DNA from: CAZQYC01 sp043746555
GTDB taxonomy: Bacteria; Pseudomonadota; Gammaproteobacteria; Steroidobacterales; Steroidobacteraceae
Reading direction: 5' to 3'
DNA length: 9,409 nucleotides
NCBI GenBank assembly: GCA_043746555.1
Contig: JAYTQU010000286.1
Coordinates: 1 to 9,409 of the forward strand
Part shown: positions 1 to 7,102 of the stretch, in pieces
How the letters are laid out: each line of letters opens with the position of its first letter
Numbering within the stretch: the first letter of the stretch is position 1
Translations under genes and position numbers: made by a program
Notes under the pieces: generated by a model
Seen by the model: the letters and a program-made list of their open reading frames with translations, nothing else
What the model was told of the DNA's origin: nothing
The model's database searches: none

Positions 1-1336
1 CGTACCCTTGCAGACCGCCGCCGTGCGAAACAAAATAGCTCGCGGCTACTGTCTGGGGACTCGGCAGATCTTGAGACTGACAACCATTGTTGCCGCAGAT
101 GACTTGCCCCGTGACTACGAAGTTGCCGGCGGTATTATCCCAATACAGGCTGTAGTTCGTGTTTGACGGCGCGCCCGTGAAGAATCCAGTCGCGTCGTTG
201 ATCCATGTGCTGATCGCAATCTTGTCCAACTTGTCGAGCGTCGTGCTTTTGCGCGTGTACTTGGTAAGCTTGCCGTCGGATTTGACGACCGTGTAGTTCG
301 TCGTCGTCGGACTATTGCCGGAGCTGTAATCCACTTTCTGCACGGTCGCACCGTTCGCCAAGGCTGGAGCACCGGGTTGCGATGACAGACCCCAGTAACC
401 TAGAAAACCTTGATACTTGGTGCCGCCTGAAGTGTACTGAATCGGAAAGCCCGAGTTTAGCTCGATGCGCTCACCGGTGGTTGCATCGTACAAACCGTAA
501 CTCCACACCGATTGGCCGGTCGCCGTGTCGGAGGCATCGCGCGTGAAACATTGATCGCCGCGCAGGAAGTAACTTTGGTCATACGCAAACGCAAATGTTT
601 CGGTTGCGGTGGTGGTGCCTTGAGTCTCGGAGCGCGACAGTTTGCCGCTACCGGTGCCGGTTCCAACGCTGGTCAGTTGCAAAGCGGTAGTGGACGAACT
701 GTTGCCGCCACCGCCACCGCCACCGCCACCGCTTTCATCTTGATAAAAACTAAGCGATCCGTCTTTGGCATCGAGATAGCCCTTCATTATGCAAGCCGGG
801 CTTGTAGCGCTATCGGGATGACCGCAAAAATCCAATCGAAACACGCCGTACGGATTCGTGTTGGTCGGTGCCGAGGTGGCGGACACGTGCACGAAAATCG
901 TCATCGCTTGGCTGGTACCGCCACCGCCCTGAGATTCGTTGACCCACACTTTGCCGATCATCGGATCGTTGTTAGTCGCGCGGCTTGAATTGACCAGCGT
1001 CGTCGTATACGAAGTTTGCGAGCCAGAGCCGGACGAACCCGATTGCGAACTGCTTGATCGCCCATTCGGATCGCATTTATTCTCGTCGACCAGCGCGACG
1101 TAATCGCCTTTGTTGACCAACTGATCGGGGGCTAACGCATGCATGACGCACGCGATCATATTTACCGTACCGATACCTTTCGACGTCGCATCTTCGACAT
1201 GCGTGTTTTGGTTATCCGTGAAATACGGCGAACCGGCAGTCGGTGCGGCGGAACTCGCGCTTGAAAAAGCAGCCGCTAAAATGGTGGCCATCGCATGCGG
1301 CAAAACTTTGCGATTGAAAATGATTCGATACAACAT
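1..1336 (-). CDS. Large secreted Gly/Ser/Thr-rich protein of unknown family (C-terminus cut by window edge)
   Basis: The minus strand is open without a stop from an ATG at 1336-1334 to the left edge, giving 445 codons. An AGGAG ribosome binding site (1348-1344) lies 7 nt before the ATG, which fixes the start. The N-terminus looks like a Sec signal peptide: basic residues up to K10, a hydrophobic Ala-rich stretch at about 16-28, and likely cleavage near residues 30-31. The mature part is rich in Ser, Thr, Gly and Asn. It has a Ser/Gly linker at about 94-106 and a run of nine glycines at 203-211 that splits it into two halves. Cysteines are at 63, 88, 171, 182, 263, 414 and 419, compatible with disulfides outside the cytoplasm. 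I see no transmembrane segment, enzyme motif or known domain. It lies 33 bp behind a small lipoprotein gene and is probably cotranscribed with it. I do not recognise the family; a surface or extracellular structural role is only a guess. Confidence 0.85.
   Translation of the reverse strand, partial: MLYRIIFNRKVLPHAMATILAAAFSSASSAAPTAGSPYFTDNQNTHVEDATSKGIGTVNMIACVMHALAPDQLVNKGDYVALVDENKCDPNGRSSSSQSGSSGSGSQTSYTTTLVNSSRATNNDPMIGKVWVNESQGGGGTSQAMTIFVHVSATSAPTNTNPYGVFRLDFCGHPDSATSPACIMKGYLDAKDGSLSFYQDESGGGGGGGGGNSSSTTALQLTSVGTGTGSGKLSRSETQGTTTATETFAFAYDQSYFLRGDQCFTRDASDTATGQSVWSYGLYDATTGERIELNSGFPIQYTSGGTKYQGFLGYWGLSSQPGAPALANGATVQKVDYSSGNSPTTTNYTVVKSDGKLTKYTRKSTTLDKLDKIAISTWINDATGFFTGAPSNTNYSLYWDNTAGNFVVTGQVICGNNGCQSQDLPSPQTVAASYFVSHGGGLQGY
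704..732. repeat. 6-bp microsatellite (GCCACC)n coding a polyglycine linker
   Basis: On the plus strand the hexamer GCCACC is repeated about four and a half times. On the coding (minus) strand it reads alternating GGT GGC codons and gives nine glycines at residues 203-211 of the secreted protein. A six-base unit can gain or lose copies without shifting the frame, so the linker length may vary between strains. Confidence 0.8.
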
Positions 1337-1369
1337 GAACACTCTCCTGGAAAATGGATTCGATACGAA

Positions 1370-1585
1370 TTAGTTGGCGTTGGTCGCGGTGACCACGGAC
1401 ACGCTGCTGGGAATGGCAACTCCCGTTACAGGCGCGGGCGTCGGTGTCGGCGTAGGGGTTGGTGTCGGAGTGAGCGTCGCCGCGGTATTCGAACTACTGC
1501 CACCACAAGCGGAGAGCATTGTGAGTACGGCAATCAATGCCGCTACTCGTGTCGTCGTACGAATCAAACCAGGAAGTCGAAACAT
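1370..1585 (-). CDS. Small lipoprotein with Thr-Pro repeat linker
   Basis: A 71-residue protein. The start is set at the ATG 1585-1583 because a GGAGG ribosome binding site (1597-1593) sits 7 nt upstream. A longer in-frame start at 1627 would put 14 extra residues before the signal peptide and is less likely. Residues 1-26 form a lipoprotein signal: basic N-terminus, hydrophobic stretch at about 13-22, then Leu-Ser-Ala-Cys with the lipidated cysteine at 26. After it come two glycines and a Ser/Asn spacer, then an alternating Thr-Pro run of about six units, and a short C-terminal tail of Val, Ser, Thr and Asn. There is no room for a catalytic domain. Asp at +2 after the Cys is absent, so outer-membrane sorting is expected if the usual Lol rule holds. 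It lies 33 bp upstream of the large secreted protein and is probably cotranscribed with it, possibly as its membrane-tethered partner. Function unknown. Confidence 0.8.
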   Translation of the reverse strand: MFRLPGLIRTTTRVAALIAVLTMLSACGGSSSNTAATLTPTPTPTPTPTPAPVTGVAIPSSVSVVTATNAN

Positions 1586-2059
1586 GGGAAGTCCTCCGCA
1601 GACACACATGAATCCCCGGGCCAACAACGATTGCTGGCACTCGAAGAAGATTCACAAAAGCTGGTCTGCTCGGACGGGAAGACGGCCGCGACGCAGGCGT
1701 CTTGAGGGCTGAAGGCGAAAATACGCGAGCCAGAGGCGATAACTCGCACTTGAATCACATATTGGCAAAACAATTGGAAACTTGAATCGGCCGAGCGTTC
1801 GACGGCACACGAATTGATGTATCGACCGCTTCACTCAGGCTCTGCGCGAGCACTGACTAAGACATACACTGAAACGAAGCCATTAATGTAGTTTTGCAAA
1901 AACAAGCGCGCAATGCCGCGCTGGGAATTATTGGTCCTGTGATCGGCGTTTTGGAAGAATGCGATCCGAATAATTCTTCGCGACCATCCGACGCGATCAC
2001 TCAACGTAAACTACGCTGCGATGAAAGTATTGCGATCCATGCGCGTTCACTGTTTGAAG
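1586..2059. other. 474-bp intergenic region between protease and lipoprotein genes
   Basis: I see no convincing gene here; the short frames on either strand lack a good ribosome binding site and have no recognisable composition. The region holds a terminator-like hairpin for the protease transcript (1896-1922) and, nearer the lipoprotein gene, a bulged inverted repeat with arms AAGACG and CGTCTT (1679-1703) without a U-tract, possibly part of the 5' leader. The lipoprotein operon promoter should lie here on the minus strand. A TTGCCA near 1768 is a possible -35 box, but no good -10 follows at the right spacing, so I do not call it. Confidence 0.5.
1896..1922 (-). terminator. Rho-independent terminator-like hairpin after the S8 protease gene
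   Basis: On the minus strand a perfect 6-bp stem, AGCGCG pairing with CGCGCT, encloses a 6-nt loop and is followed at once by TGTTTTTG. The stem is short but fully GC-rich apart from one pair. It lies about 140 bp past the protease stop codon and ahead of the lipoprotein gene on the same strand, so it would separate the two units. Confidence 0.5.
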
Positions 2060-4738
2060 TTATGACGCTACGCTGCGCTTGCCTGGCGCTTCGTTTCGAG
2101 GAAGGACACGCCGAGTTAGAATGGTCAGCGAACCAAGTGTCAGCAGCAAAATAATATCCATCGTGCCGCCACCATGACCGCCACCGCCGGACGAGGTCGA
2201 GCTTGCAACGATTATGATTTTCTGAGATTGTGCCGATAACGTTCCGTTCGTGCAGGAAAGTGAGTAGGCGTAAGTTCCCGCTGTTGTTTCGGTTACGCTC
2301 GCACTGCCAATCGTCGCTAACGTACCCGTCCAGCCATCTCCCGCTGTGCCGCCCGATGCACTGCAAGACGTATCGCCTGAAGAACTCCATGACAATGTGA
2401 TCGCTTGACCTGGTTGCGTCGAATCCGCCGATGACCACAACGATACAACAGGCGCATTTTGGAAAGCGACCGTTGTTTGCTGCGGAGTCGAAACCGTTGT
2501 GCCGAAGCAGGTGAGCGTATACGTGTAACTGCCGGCGGTCGCTTCGGTGATTAGTTGACTACCGGACGAGGCGACCAAGCCAGCCCAACCGTCTTTCGAT
2601 CCGCTGCTCGATGCCTGACATTGTCCGGCATTCGTTGAGGTCCAACTAAGCTGCACCGAGACACCCACTGCAACGCTTGCCGTGCTCGCGGACAACGTCG
2701 CGCTCGCCAGTGGCGACGTCACATTGAGGTCCGTCAAACACGGATGCGACCCGGCGTTCGCCGGCGGCGCGGATCCGCTCGATAGAACCGTAGCCGTTGC
2801 CGATGACGGTGCGAGAGAAATATTGATTGAATCGGTTTGACTTGCGTCATCGGTGACGATCAATTGAATCGCAGTCGCGCCCGAGCTTGGCGCGTTAGTC
2901 ATGAAAGTACCGGCGGTAGCTCCGGGTACAACGGTGCCATTGACCTTCCACGTATAGGTGGGAACTTGATGACCGCACGCTGTAGCACTCCCGCTCGCGT
3001 CAAATGTCACCGATTGTCCCGCCGCGACGTTAGTTGGCAATACGATTGCGGCGATAGGTCGCGACGCTGCATTGACTGCGCCTAACGCGTTAGCCATGCC
3101 GGCGCCGCAGGTTTTCCCATCCAGCGTACAAATGCACTCGGAGTTCTGAACATCGCTTGAGCTTGCCGGGACGTGACATGCGGGTGGTTGTGTACCCGTA
3201 GGCGAAGTGTCGGCGGATGTTTGCGGAAACGATTTCGACCCTTCTTTCAAGCGCGCGATTAGTTGCGGCGCGGTCAAGTTGCCGTTGGTCGCCAACATCA
3301 ATGCAGCGATACCGGAAACGATAGGCGCAGAGAAGCTGGTGCCGAGATTCGGATTGCTTAGTTGATCTGTATATGAGTTGGCACCGGGTGCCGTCGCGCC
3401 AAGATTGACGGTTGTTTCCAATGAATACAGACAAGTGCTGCTGCTAGTCGAGTTCTGTCCGCAATTGCCCGCGGGCGCTGAGATTGCGAGTTCAGGTCCG
3501 AGGCTGCTGTAACCAACCTTCGTCCCCGCCTGACGCAATCCACCCACTCCGGCAACACCCGGACAATTCGCCGGAGCATCGACGGGACCGCCTTCATTTC
3601 CGGCGGAGACGACGACGAGAACGCCTTTGGGCAGCAGCTGATTCGATATCACATCCGAATAAGTCTTCGGACACGCCCCGCTACTGCCTAAACTCAAATT
3701 CTCAATTTGAGCGGGAAAAGGATTGTTCGGAACACCGGGCACGGCGATTCCCGCCGCCCACTGCATGGCCACAATAATGTCCGAGTCGTAGCCGCCGCAT
3801 TTACCAATGACTCGAAGCGGTAAGATCCATGTGTTCCAGGTCGTGCCTGCTACGCCCAATCCGTTGTTGCTCAGCGCTCCCAAAATTCCCGCAGTGCGTG
3901 TGCCATGCCACGAACTATCCGCCACCGAGCAACTGGTGCTGCTGAATAGCGAGGGATGATTGGTTTGATCCGCGGCGCTAATCCAATCGCCCGGGTCCGA
4001 AGCATCGGGATCCCAACCATCGCCGTCATTCGCCGTGAAATACGTGGACGACGCATTCGGCGACGTGCCGTCATCGGGTCCGACAAAATCATAGCCCGGT
4101 AACAACCGACCGTTGTTCTGCGCTCGCAAAAGATCCGGATGATCGAACCGCACACCGGTATCGAGCTGCGCAATCACCACGCCCTTACTTCCGGTTGTCT
4201 TCGCCCATGCGTTCTGCGTATCGATTGCGGCTAGCTGCGTACTGACGATATTCGGCGGTTGCAGAAACCATTGATTGGAATAATCCGTATCGTTCGGAAT
4301 CGAATGCGCATAGCGAAGCTGGTCGGGTTCGGCATATTCGACATCGGGATCGGCGCGCAATCGAGTCAAGATCGCGGCTTGCGTATCGGCAGCCGGCACG
4401 GCAAACAACGACATCACATGCAAATTCAAATTCGGTGCGACCAATCGCGAGGCGATCACCGAAATGCCGACTCGGTGGGCAAGAGTTAGCACAGGATCCG
4501 CCTGAGTCGCCTGAGTCGATTGAGTCGCCTGGGCCGCTTGAATTTGACGCGAGTTCGCCGCCGCTGCCGTGCGCCGAAACTTCACTAGAATGCGACCCGT
4601 CGGTGCGCTGTGCGCGTCGAGTCGCGGATGCGCAGCGACAGGATTGTATTCAGCCGCGTCCGATCCAAGCGCTGGAATAAACATCGCGATCAACAGGCCA
4701 ACCGCTAACTTATTTGGCCGCTTTGGCCGATTAGGCAT
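2060..4738 (-). CDS. Secreted subtilisin-like (S8) serine protease with PKD/Ig-like modules and GlyGly-CTERM-like tail
   Basis: An 892-residue preproprotease exported by a signal peptide (hydrophobic 11-24, cleavage near 28-29). Residues about 48-142 look like an I9-type inhibitor prodomain. The S8 catalytic domain spans about 165-555. The triad is visible: Asp193 in DTGV, His278 in WHGTR, Ser468 in GTSFSAP, with oxyanion Asn381 in SAGNEGG. After it come a PKD-like domain (about 560-642), two related Ig-like modules (about 676-759 and 763-845) each with a Cys pair and a DGW motif, and a Gly-rich stretch at 851-858. A hydrophobic helix (859-874) and an Arg-containing end follow, resembling the GlyGly-CTERM signal processed by rhombosortase. 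The start has a GGAG site 5 nt upstream. Expected role is extracellular or cell-surface protein degradation; the substrate is unknown. The window shows no type II secretion or rhombosortase gene. His278 is followed by Thr-Arg rather than the usual Thr-His, a minor variation. Confidence 0.95.
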   Translation of the reverse strand: MPNRPKRPNKLAVGLLIAMFIPALGSDAAEYNPVAAHPRLDAHSAPTGRILVKFRRTAAAANSRQIQAAQATQSTQATQADPVLTLAHRVGISVIASRLVAPNLNLHVMSLFAVPAADTQAAILTRLRADPDVEYAEPDQLRYAHSIPNDTDYSNQWFLQPPNIVSTQLAAIDTQNAWAKTTGSKGVVIAQLDTGVRFDHPDLLRAQNNGRLLPGYDFVGPDDGTSPNASSTYFTANDGDGWDPDASDPGDWISAADQTNHPSLFSSTSCSVADSSWHGTRTAGILGALSNNGLGVAGTTWNTWILPLRVIGKCGGYDSDIIVAMQWAAGIAVPGVPNNPFPAQIENLSLGSSGACPKTYSDVISNQLLPKGVLVVVSAGNEGGPVDAPANCPGVAGVGGLRQAGTKVGYSSLGPELAISAPAGNCGQNSTSSSTCLYSLETTVNLGATAPGANSYTDQLSNPNLGTSFSAPIVSGIAALMLATNGNLTAPQLIARLKEGSKSFPQTSADTSPTGTQPPACHVPASSSDVQNSECICTLDGKTCGAGMANALGAVNAASRPIAAIVLPTNVAAGQSVTFDASGSATACGHQVPTYTWKVNGTVVPGATAGTFMTNAPSSGATAIQLIVTDDASQTDSINISLAPSSATATVLSSGSAPPANAGSHPCLTDLNVTSPLASATLSASTASVAVGVSVQLSWTSTNAGQCQASSSGSKDGWAGLVASSGSQLITEATAGSYTYTLTCFGTTVSTPQQTTVAFQNAPVVSLWSSADSTQPGQAITLSWSSSGDTSCSASGGTAGDGWTGTLATIGSASVTETTAGTYAYSLSCTNGTLSAQSQKIIIVASSTSSGGGGHGGGTMDIILLLTLGSLTILTRRVLPRNEAPGKRSVAS
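4500..4544. repeat. Degenerate 9-bp tandem repeat in the protease prodomain
   Basis: About five copies of a 9-bp unit (GCCTGAGTC and variants) follow each other; the first two are identical and the later ones diverge. On the coding strand they give a Thr-Gln-Ala/Ser repeat at about residues 68-80, inside the propeptide and away from the catalytic domain. Unit changes would keep the frame. Confidence 0.7.
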
Positions 4739-4791
4739 GTCATCTCCGGCACGATAGAGCGCGCACTTTGCGCGGCCAGCTCAATTTACGC

Positions 4792-4826
4792 TGAGAGTCA
4801 CGATCACATCTATAACGAGACTCTCA
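4792..4826. promoter_or_regulatory. 8-bp perfect inverted repeat upstream of the protease gene (operator-like)
   Basis: TGAGAGTC at 4792-4799 is repeated as its exact reverse complement, GACTCTCA, at 4819-4826, with a 19-nt AT-richer spacer. It sits 54-88 nt before the protease start codon, where an operator or a leader hairpin would lie. The arm centres are 27 bp apart, about two and a half helical turns. No regulator can be named from the sequence. Confidence 0.35.
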
Positions 4827-4860
4827 AATTTAGGTTAGGGACGTATCGAACGGCCGTCGA

Positions 4861-4905
4861 GACGTCGCCCCCAGACGTCGCCCCCAGACGTCGCTTCGAG
4901 GCGAC
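4861..4905. repeat. 13-bp tandem repeat ending in a short inverted repeat
   Basis: GACGTCGCCCCCA occurs twice exactly in tandem (4861-4873 and 4874-4886), followed by a third partial copy GACGTCGC (4887-4894). The third copy runs straight into a hairpin with arms GTCGC (4890-4894) and GCGAC (4901-4905). Each unit contains GACGTC, itself a palindrome. The array lies 120-170 bp upstream of the protease start. It could be a regulator-binding array or an unstable short repeat. Confidence 0.65.
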
Positions 4906-4974
4906 ATCAATTCAACACAGTGGCGCTGTTTCTCAGCAACAACACGGATGTAAGCATGCGGCCAAATCCTATAC

Positions 4975-5011
4975 AAAAAGTGAGCGCGAATTAACATTAT
5001 TTAGATCGCGC
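4975..5011 (-). terminator. Weak terminator-like hairpin after the M28 peptidase gene
   Basis: On the minus strand GCGCGA (5011-5006) pairs with TCGCGC (4989-4984) around a 16-nt AT-rich loop, and TCAC then TTTTT (4979-4975) follow. It lies about 105 bp past the M28 stop. The large loop and the gap before the T-run make it weaker than a textbook terminator. Confidence 0.35.
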
Positions 5012-5115
5012 ATTTCAATAGATGCCGATCGCAAAGACCAGGATTTGGCCGACGTCGCGACGGTTATCGGCCGAGGATGTGCTGAATGTCTTGCTGATCC
5101 GCCAGAACTGAATGC

Positions 5116-6846
5116 CTATTGCGTCGACGCGCTATTTGCAGCCGATATCGCCGCTTTGCGCGCCGCTTCGAATTCGTCGCCCGGCATCCAACTCGGCATT
5201 GACGCAGCGTTAGCAATACTGACGCCCACCCAAAATCCCAAGCGTGCGTCGTCAATCATGCCATCGAAATTCCAGGAGTCGTTAATTTGATCGCTCGGTT
5301 GGTGATAGCGATGTTCTTCGAAATCCCTGATTTGCTCTTGACCCCAACCCTTAGGTCTTCCCACGAAGTCGTTGCCTAAATCGAGATACACCGCCGGCAC
5401 TCCGACCTTGGCGAAACTGAATTGATCGGAGCGATAGTAGTGACCGCGATCCGGCATTTGATCGGGTAGGACTGTGCGGCCTTGAGTTTTCGCCATCGCC
5501 TCGACTACTTGATCCAGCGTCGATTTGCCCTTGCCGATAAACGTAATGTCGCGTGCCTTGCCGAAGATATTACCGCCGTCGTAATTGATGTTTGCCGCGA
5601 TCTTTCCGGCGGGAAAAGTCGGATGCGACGCGAAGTACGTCGAACCCAACAAGCCTTGTTCTTCCGCCGCAACGAATAACATCATCGTCGTGCGCTTGGG
5701 CGCTTGCGGCAGCGACTTGAACGCTTTGCCAATCGCCAACACTTGCGCCATGCCCGCGCCATTGTCGAGCGCGCCATTGTAAATCTTGTCGCCGGTTTTA
5801 TCGGGCGGCCCGATACCGAGATGATCGTGATGCGCGCTGTAAATCACGACTTCCTTGCTAAGCACCGGATCGGAACCCGGCAGCACACCGAGCACGTTCG
5901 CGGTTTGCACGCGATTAACTTTGTTTTCGATCTTGAACGAAGTGGTAATACCGAGCGGCACCGGTTTGAATTCGCGTGTTTTCGCCGCAGCAATTAACTT
6001 GTCGAGATCGTGCCCACTCATGGCTAGCAATTCGCGCGTCGCTTTTTCGGTGGCCCAACCCTGCACTTGAATGCGCGGCTCGCCTTCGGCCGGCAATTGA
6101 AATTGTTCACCGCTCCACGAGGTTTGCACCACTTGAAACGGATAACCGGCCGACGGCGTCGTATGAATAATAATCGCGCCGGCCGCGCCTTGACGCGCAG
6201 CGCTCTCATATTTATAGGTCCAGCGTCCGTAATATAAGCGCGTCTTGCCAGCGAACAAATTTGGATCCCAATCAGGATCGTTATTAAGCATCAACAATAC
6301 TTTGCCCTTGAGGTCGACGCCTCTGAAATCGTCCCATTTAAACTCGGGTGCTTGAATGCCGTAGCCGACAAACACCAACTCCGCGTTCTTGATCTGCGCT
6401 AAAGGTGCCTGCACACCGCTGGCCGCGATGTATTCGTCCCAGTACTTGAGTGCGCGTTTCTTGTTACCGTGAACAAACTCCCAGGTCTTCGGCAATTTGC
6501 CGGTAACCCCCACCACATCAAACGTCTGACGATAAGAACCGTCCGCGCCACCGGGTTGGAATCCGATTGCTTTGAGTTGTTGTTCGAGATACTGCATTGC
6601 CAACTCATCGCCTTTACTCGCCGTGCCTCGACCTTCAAATTCGTCGCTCGCGAGTTTGACGATATGCGCGCGCATGTCGTCTGCGGTAATCGCGGTGGCC
6701 GCTTGCTGCATGGCGGTCGTGACTTCTGGAACTGAACTCGCTACCGCTTCCGGCTCGTGCGAAATGGAGGGCCCATTGCACGCACTGAACACTACGCACC
6801 ATGCCAATGCAATTGTCGGCGGCGTGAACTGCAATCTTTTCATCAT
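5116..6846 (-). CDS. M28-family zinc metallopeptidase (aminopeptidase-like) with PA domain, probable lipoprotein
   Basis: A 576-residue exported peptidase. The N-terminus has basic residues, a hydrophobic core at 10-20, and a Phe-Ser-Ala-Cys lipobox-like motif with Cys23, so it is probably a lipoprotein, although Phe at -3 is uncommon. Residues about 140-300 look like a protease-associated (PA) insert. The M28 core shows the expected two-zinc site: His339 and Asp341 in AHHDH, bridging Asp361 in GALDNGAG, general base Glu395 and ligand Glu396 in AAEEQGLLG, Asp423 in NYDGG and His515 in YHQPSD. All five ligands and the catalytic Glu are present, so it should be active, probably removing N-terminal residues from peptides in the periplasm or outside. 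Its exact specificity cannot be read. Two ATG codons open the frame (6846 and 6843), with a modest AGGGG site upstream. The downstream gene on the same strand is the S8 protease, separated by 377 bp. Confidence 0.95.
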   Translation of the reverse strand: MMKRLQFTPPTIALAWCVVFSACNGPSISHEPEAVASSVPEVTTAMQQAATAITADDMRAHIVKLASDEFEGRGTASKGDELAMQYLEQQLKAIGFQPGGADGSYRQTFDVVGVTGKLPKTWEFVHGNKKRALKYWDEYIAASGVQAPLAQIKNAELVFVGYGIQAPEFKWDDFRGVDLKGKVLLMLNNDPDWDPNLFAGKTRLYYGRWTYKYESAARQGAAGAIIIHTTPSAGYPFQVVQTSWSGEQFQLPAEGEPRIQVQGWATEKATRELLAMSGHDLDKLIAAAKTREFKPVPLGITTSFKIENKVNRVQTANVLGVLPGSDPVLSKEVVIYSAHHDHLGIGPPDKTGDKIYNGALDNGAGMAQVLAIGKAFKSLPQAPKRTTMMLFVAAEEQGLLGSTYFASHPTFPAGKIAANINYDGGNIFGKARDITFIGKGKSTLDQVVEAMAKTQGRTVLPDQMPDRGHYYRSDQFSFAKVGVPAVYLDLGNDFVGRPKGWGQEQIRDFEEHRYHQPSDQINDSWNFDGMIDDARLGFWVGVSIANAASMPSWMPGDEFEAARKAAISAANSASTQ

Positions 6847-7058
6847 GTTTCCCCTGGTCGCGTGAACCGATGCTGTTTCGCAACTTAAGCAAATTGCGTC
6901 GAGAGATCAAGATAAATGCCGACTAAGTACCCTCTGCGACCACGCGTCCGCAAGCCTTGCCTACCACTCGCCGAAATTTCGCAAAGACCGGAGTAGCGGC
7001 GCAATCGGTTACCCAAGCGATGCCGACCTCAATGGCCGGCAGACAGTTGCAATCGCAA

Positions 7059-7102
7059 TTGACCCTGAATAGACTAAACTTAGTTTAGTACGGAGATACG
7101 CG
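7059..7102 (+). promoter_or_regulatory. Likely antitoxin promoter region with -35-like box and ribosome binding site
   Basis: TTGACC at 7059-7064 matches the sigma-70 -35 consensus at four of six positions including TTGAC. The -10 would fall inside the palindrome at about 7081-7087, where the match is poor. GGAG at 7092-7095 lies 7 nt before the ATG at 7103. The promoter is inferred from position and from the overlap with a probable operator. Confidence 0.35.
7073..7089. promoter_or_regulatory. 17-bp palindrome, probable autoregulatory operator of the toxin-antitoxin locus
   Basis: ACTAAACT (7073-7080) and AGTTTAGT (7082-7089) are exact reverse complements around a single T. The palindrome lies 13 bp before the antitoxin start. 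Phd/YefM-type antitoxins bind such palindromes as dimers through their N-terminal domain to repress their own promoter, and this domain is intact here. That this antitoxin binds this site is inference. Confidence 0.6.

Larger units (their letters stand above)
4739..5115. other. 377-bp intergenic region upstream of the S8 protease gene
   Basis: No gene seen. In minus-strand order it holds a hairpin with arms GGCCGA (5047-5052) and TCGGCC (5067-5072) just after the M28 stop, a terminator-like hairpin at 5011-4975, a 13-bp tandem repeat with an adjoining inverted repeat at 4905-4861, and a perfect 8-bp inverted repeat at 4826-4792. The protease promoter must lie here, but I find no clear -35/-10 pair. 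The concentration of repeats suggests a regulated or structured leader. Confidence 0.5.

Noticed and set aside
512..988. A 158-codon plus-strand frame inside the left-edge secreted protein gene.
   Set aside because: It contains an Ala-Thr run that is simply the reverse of the polyglycine coding repeat, and the minus-strand frame is longer, with a signal peptide and ribosome binding site.
1679..1703. Inverted repeat AAGACG/CGTCTT considered as a terminator or riboswitch.
   Set aside because: No T-run follows on either strand, and no known riboswitch core is recognisable around it.
1894..2154. An 86-codon plus-strand frame starting in the intergenic region and overlapping the protease end.
   Set aside because: It begins with TTG, lacks a clear ribosome binding site, and overlaps a strong gene and the terminator-like hairpin.
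4861..4905. Tandem repeats considered as a CRISPR fragment.
   Set aside because: The 13-bp units are directly adjacent with no spacers and are too short for CRISPR repeats.
6847..7058. Intergenic region between the divergent M28 and antitoxin genes searched for a further gene or RNA.
   Set aside because: Only short frames without ribosome binding sites are present. A TTGATC/TTAAGT pair near 6915-6888 on the minus strand could be an M28 promoter but matches the consensus poorly.
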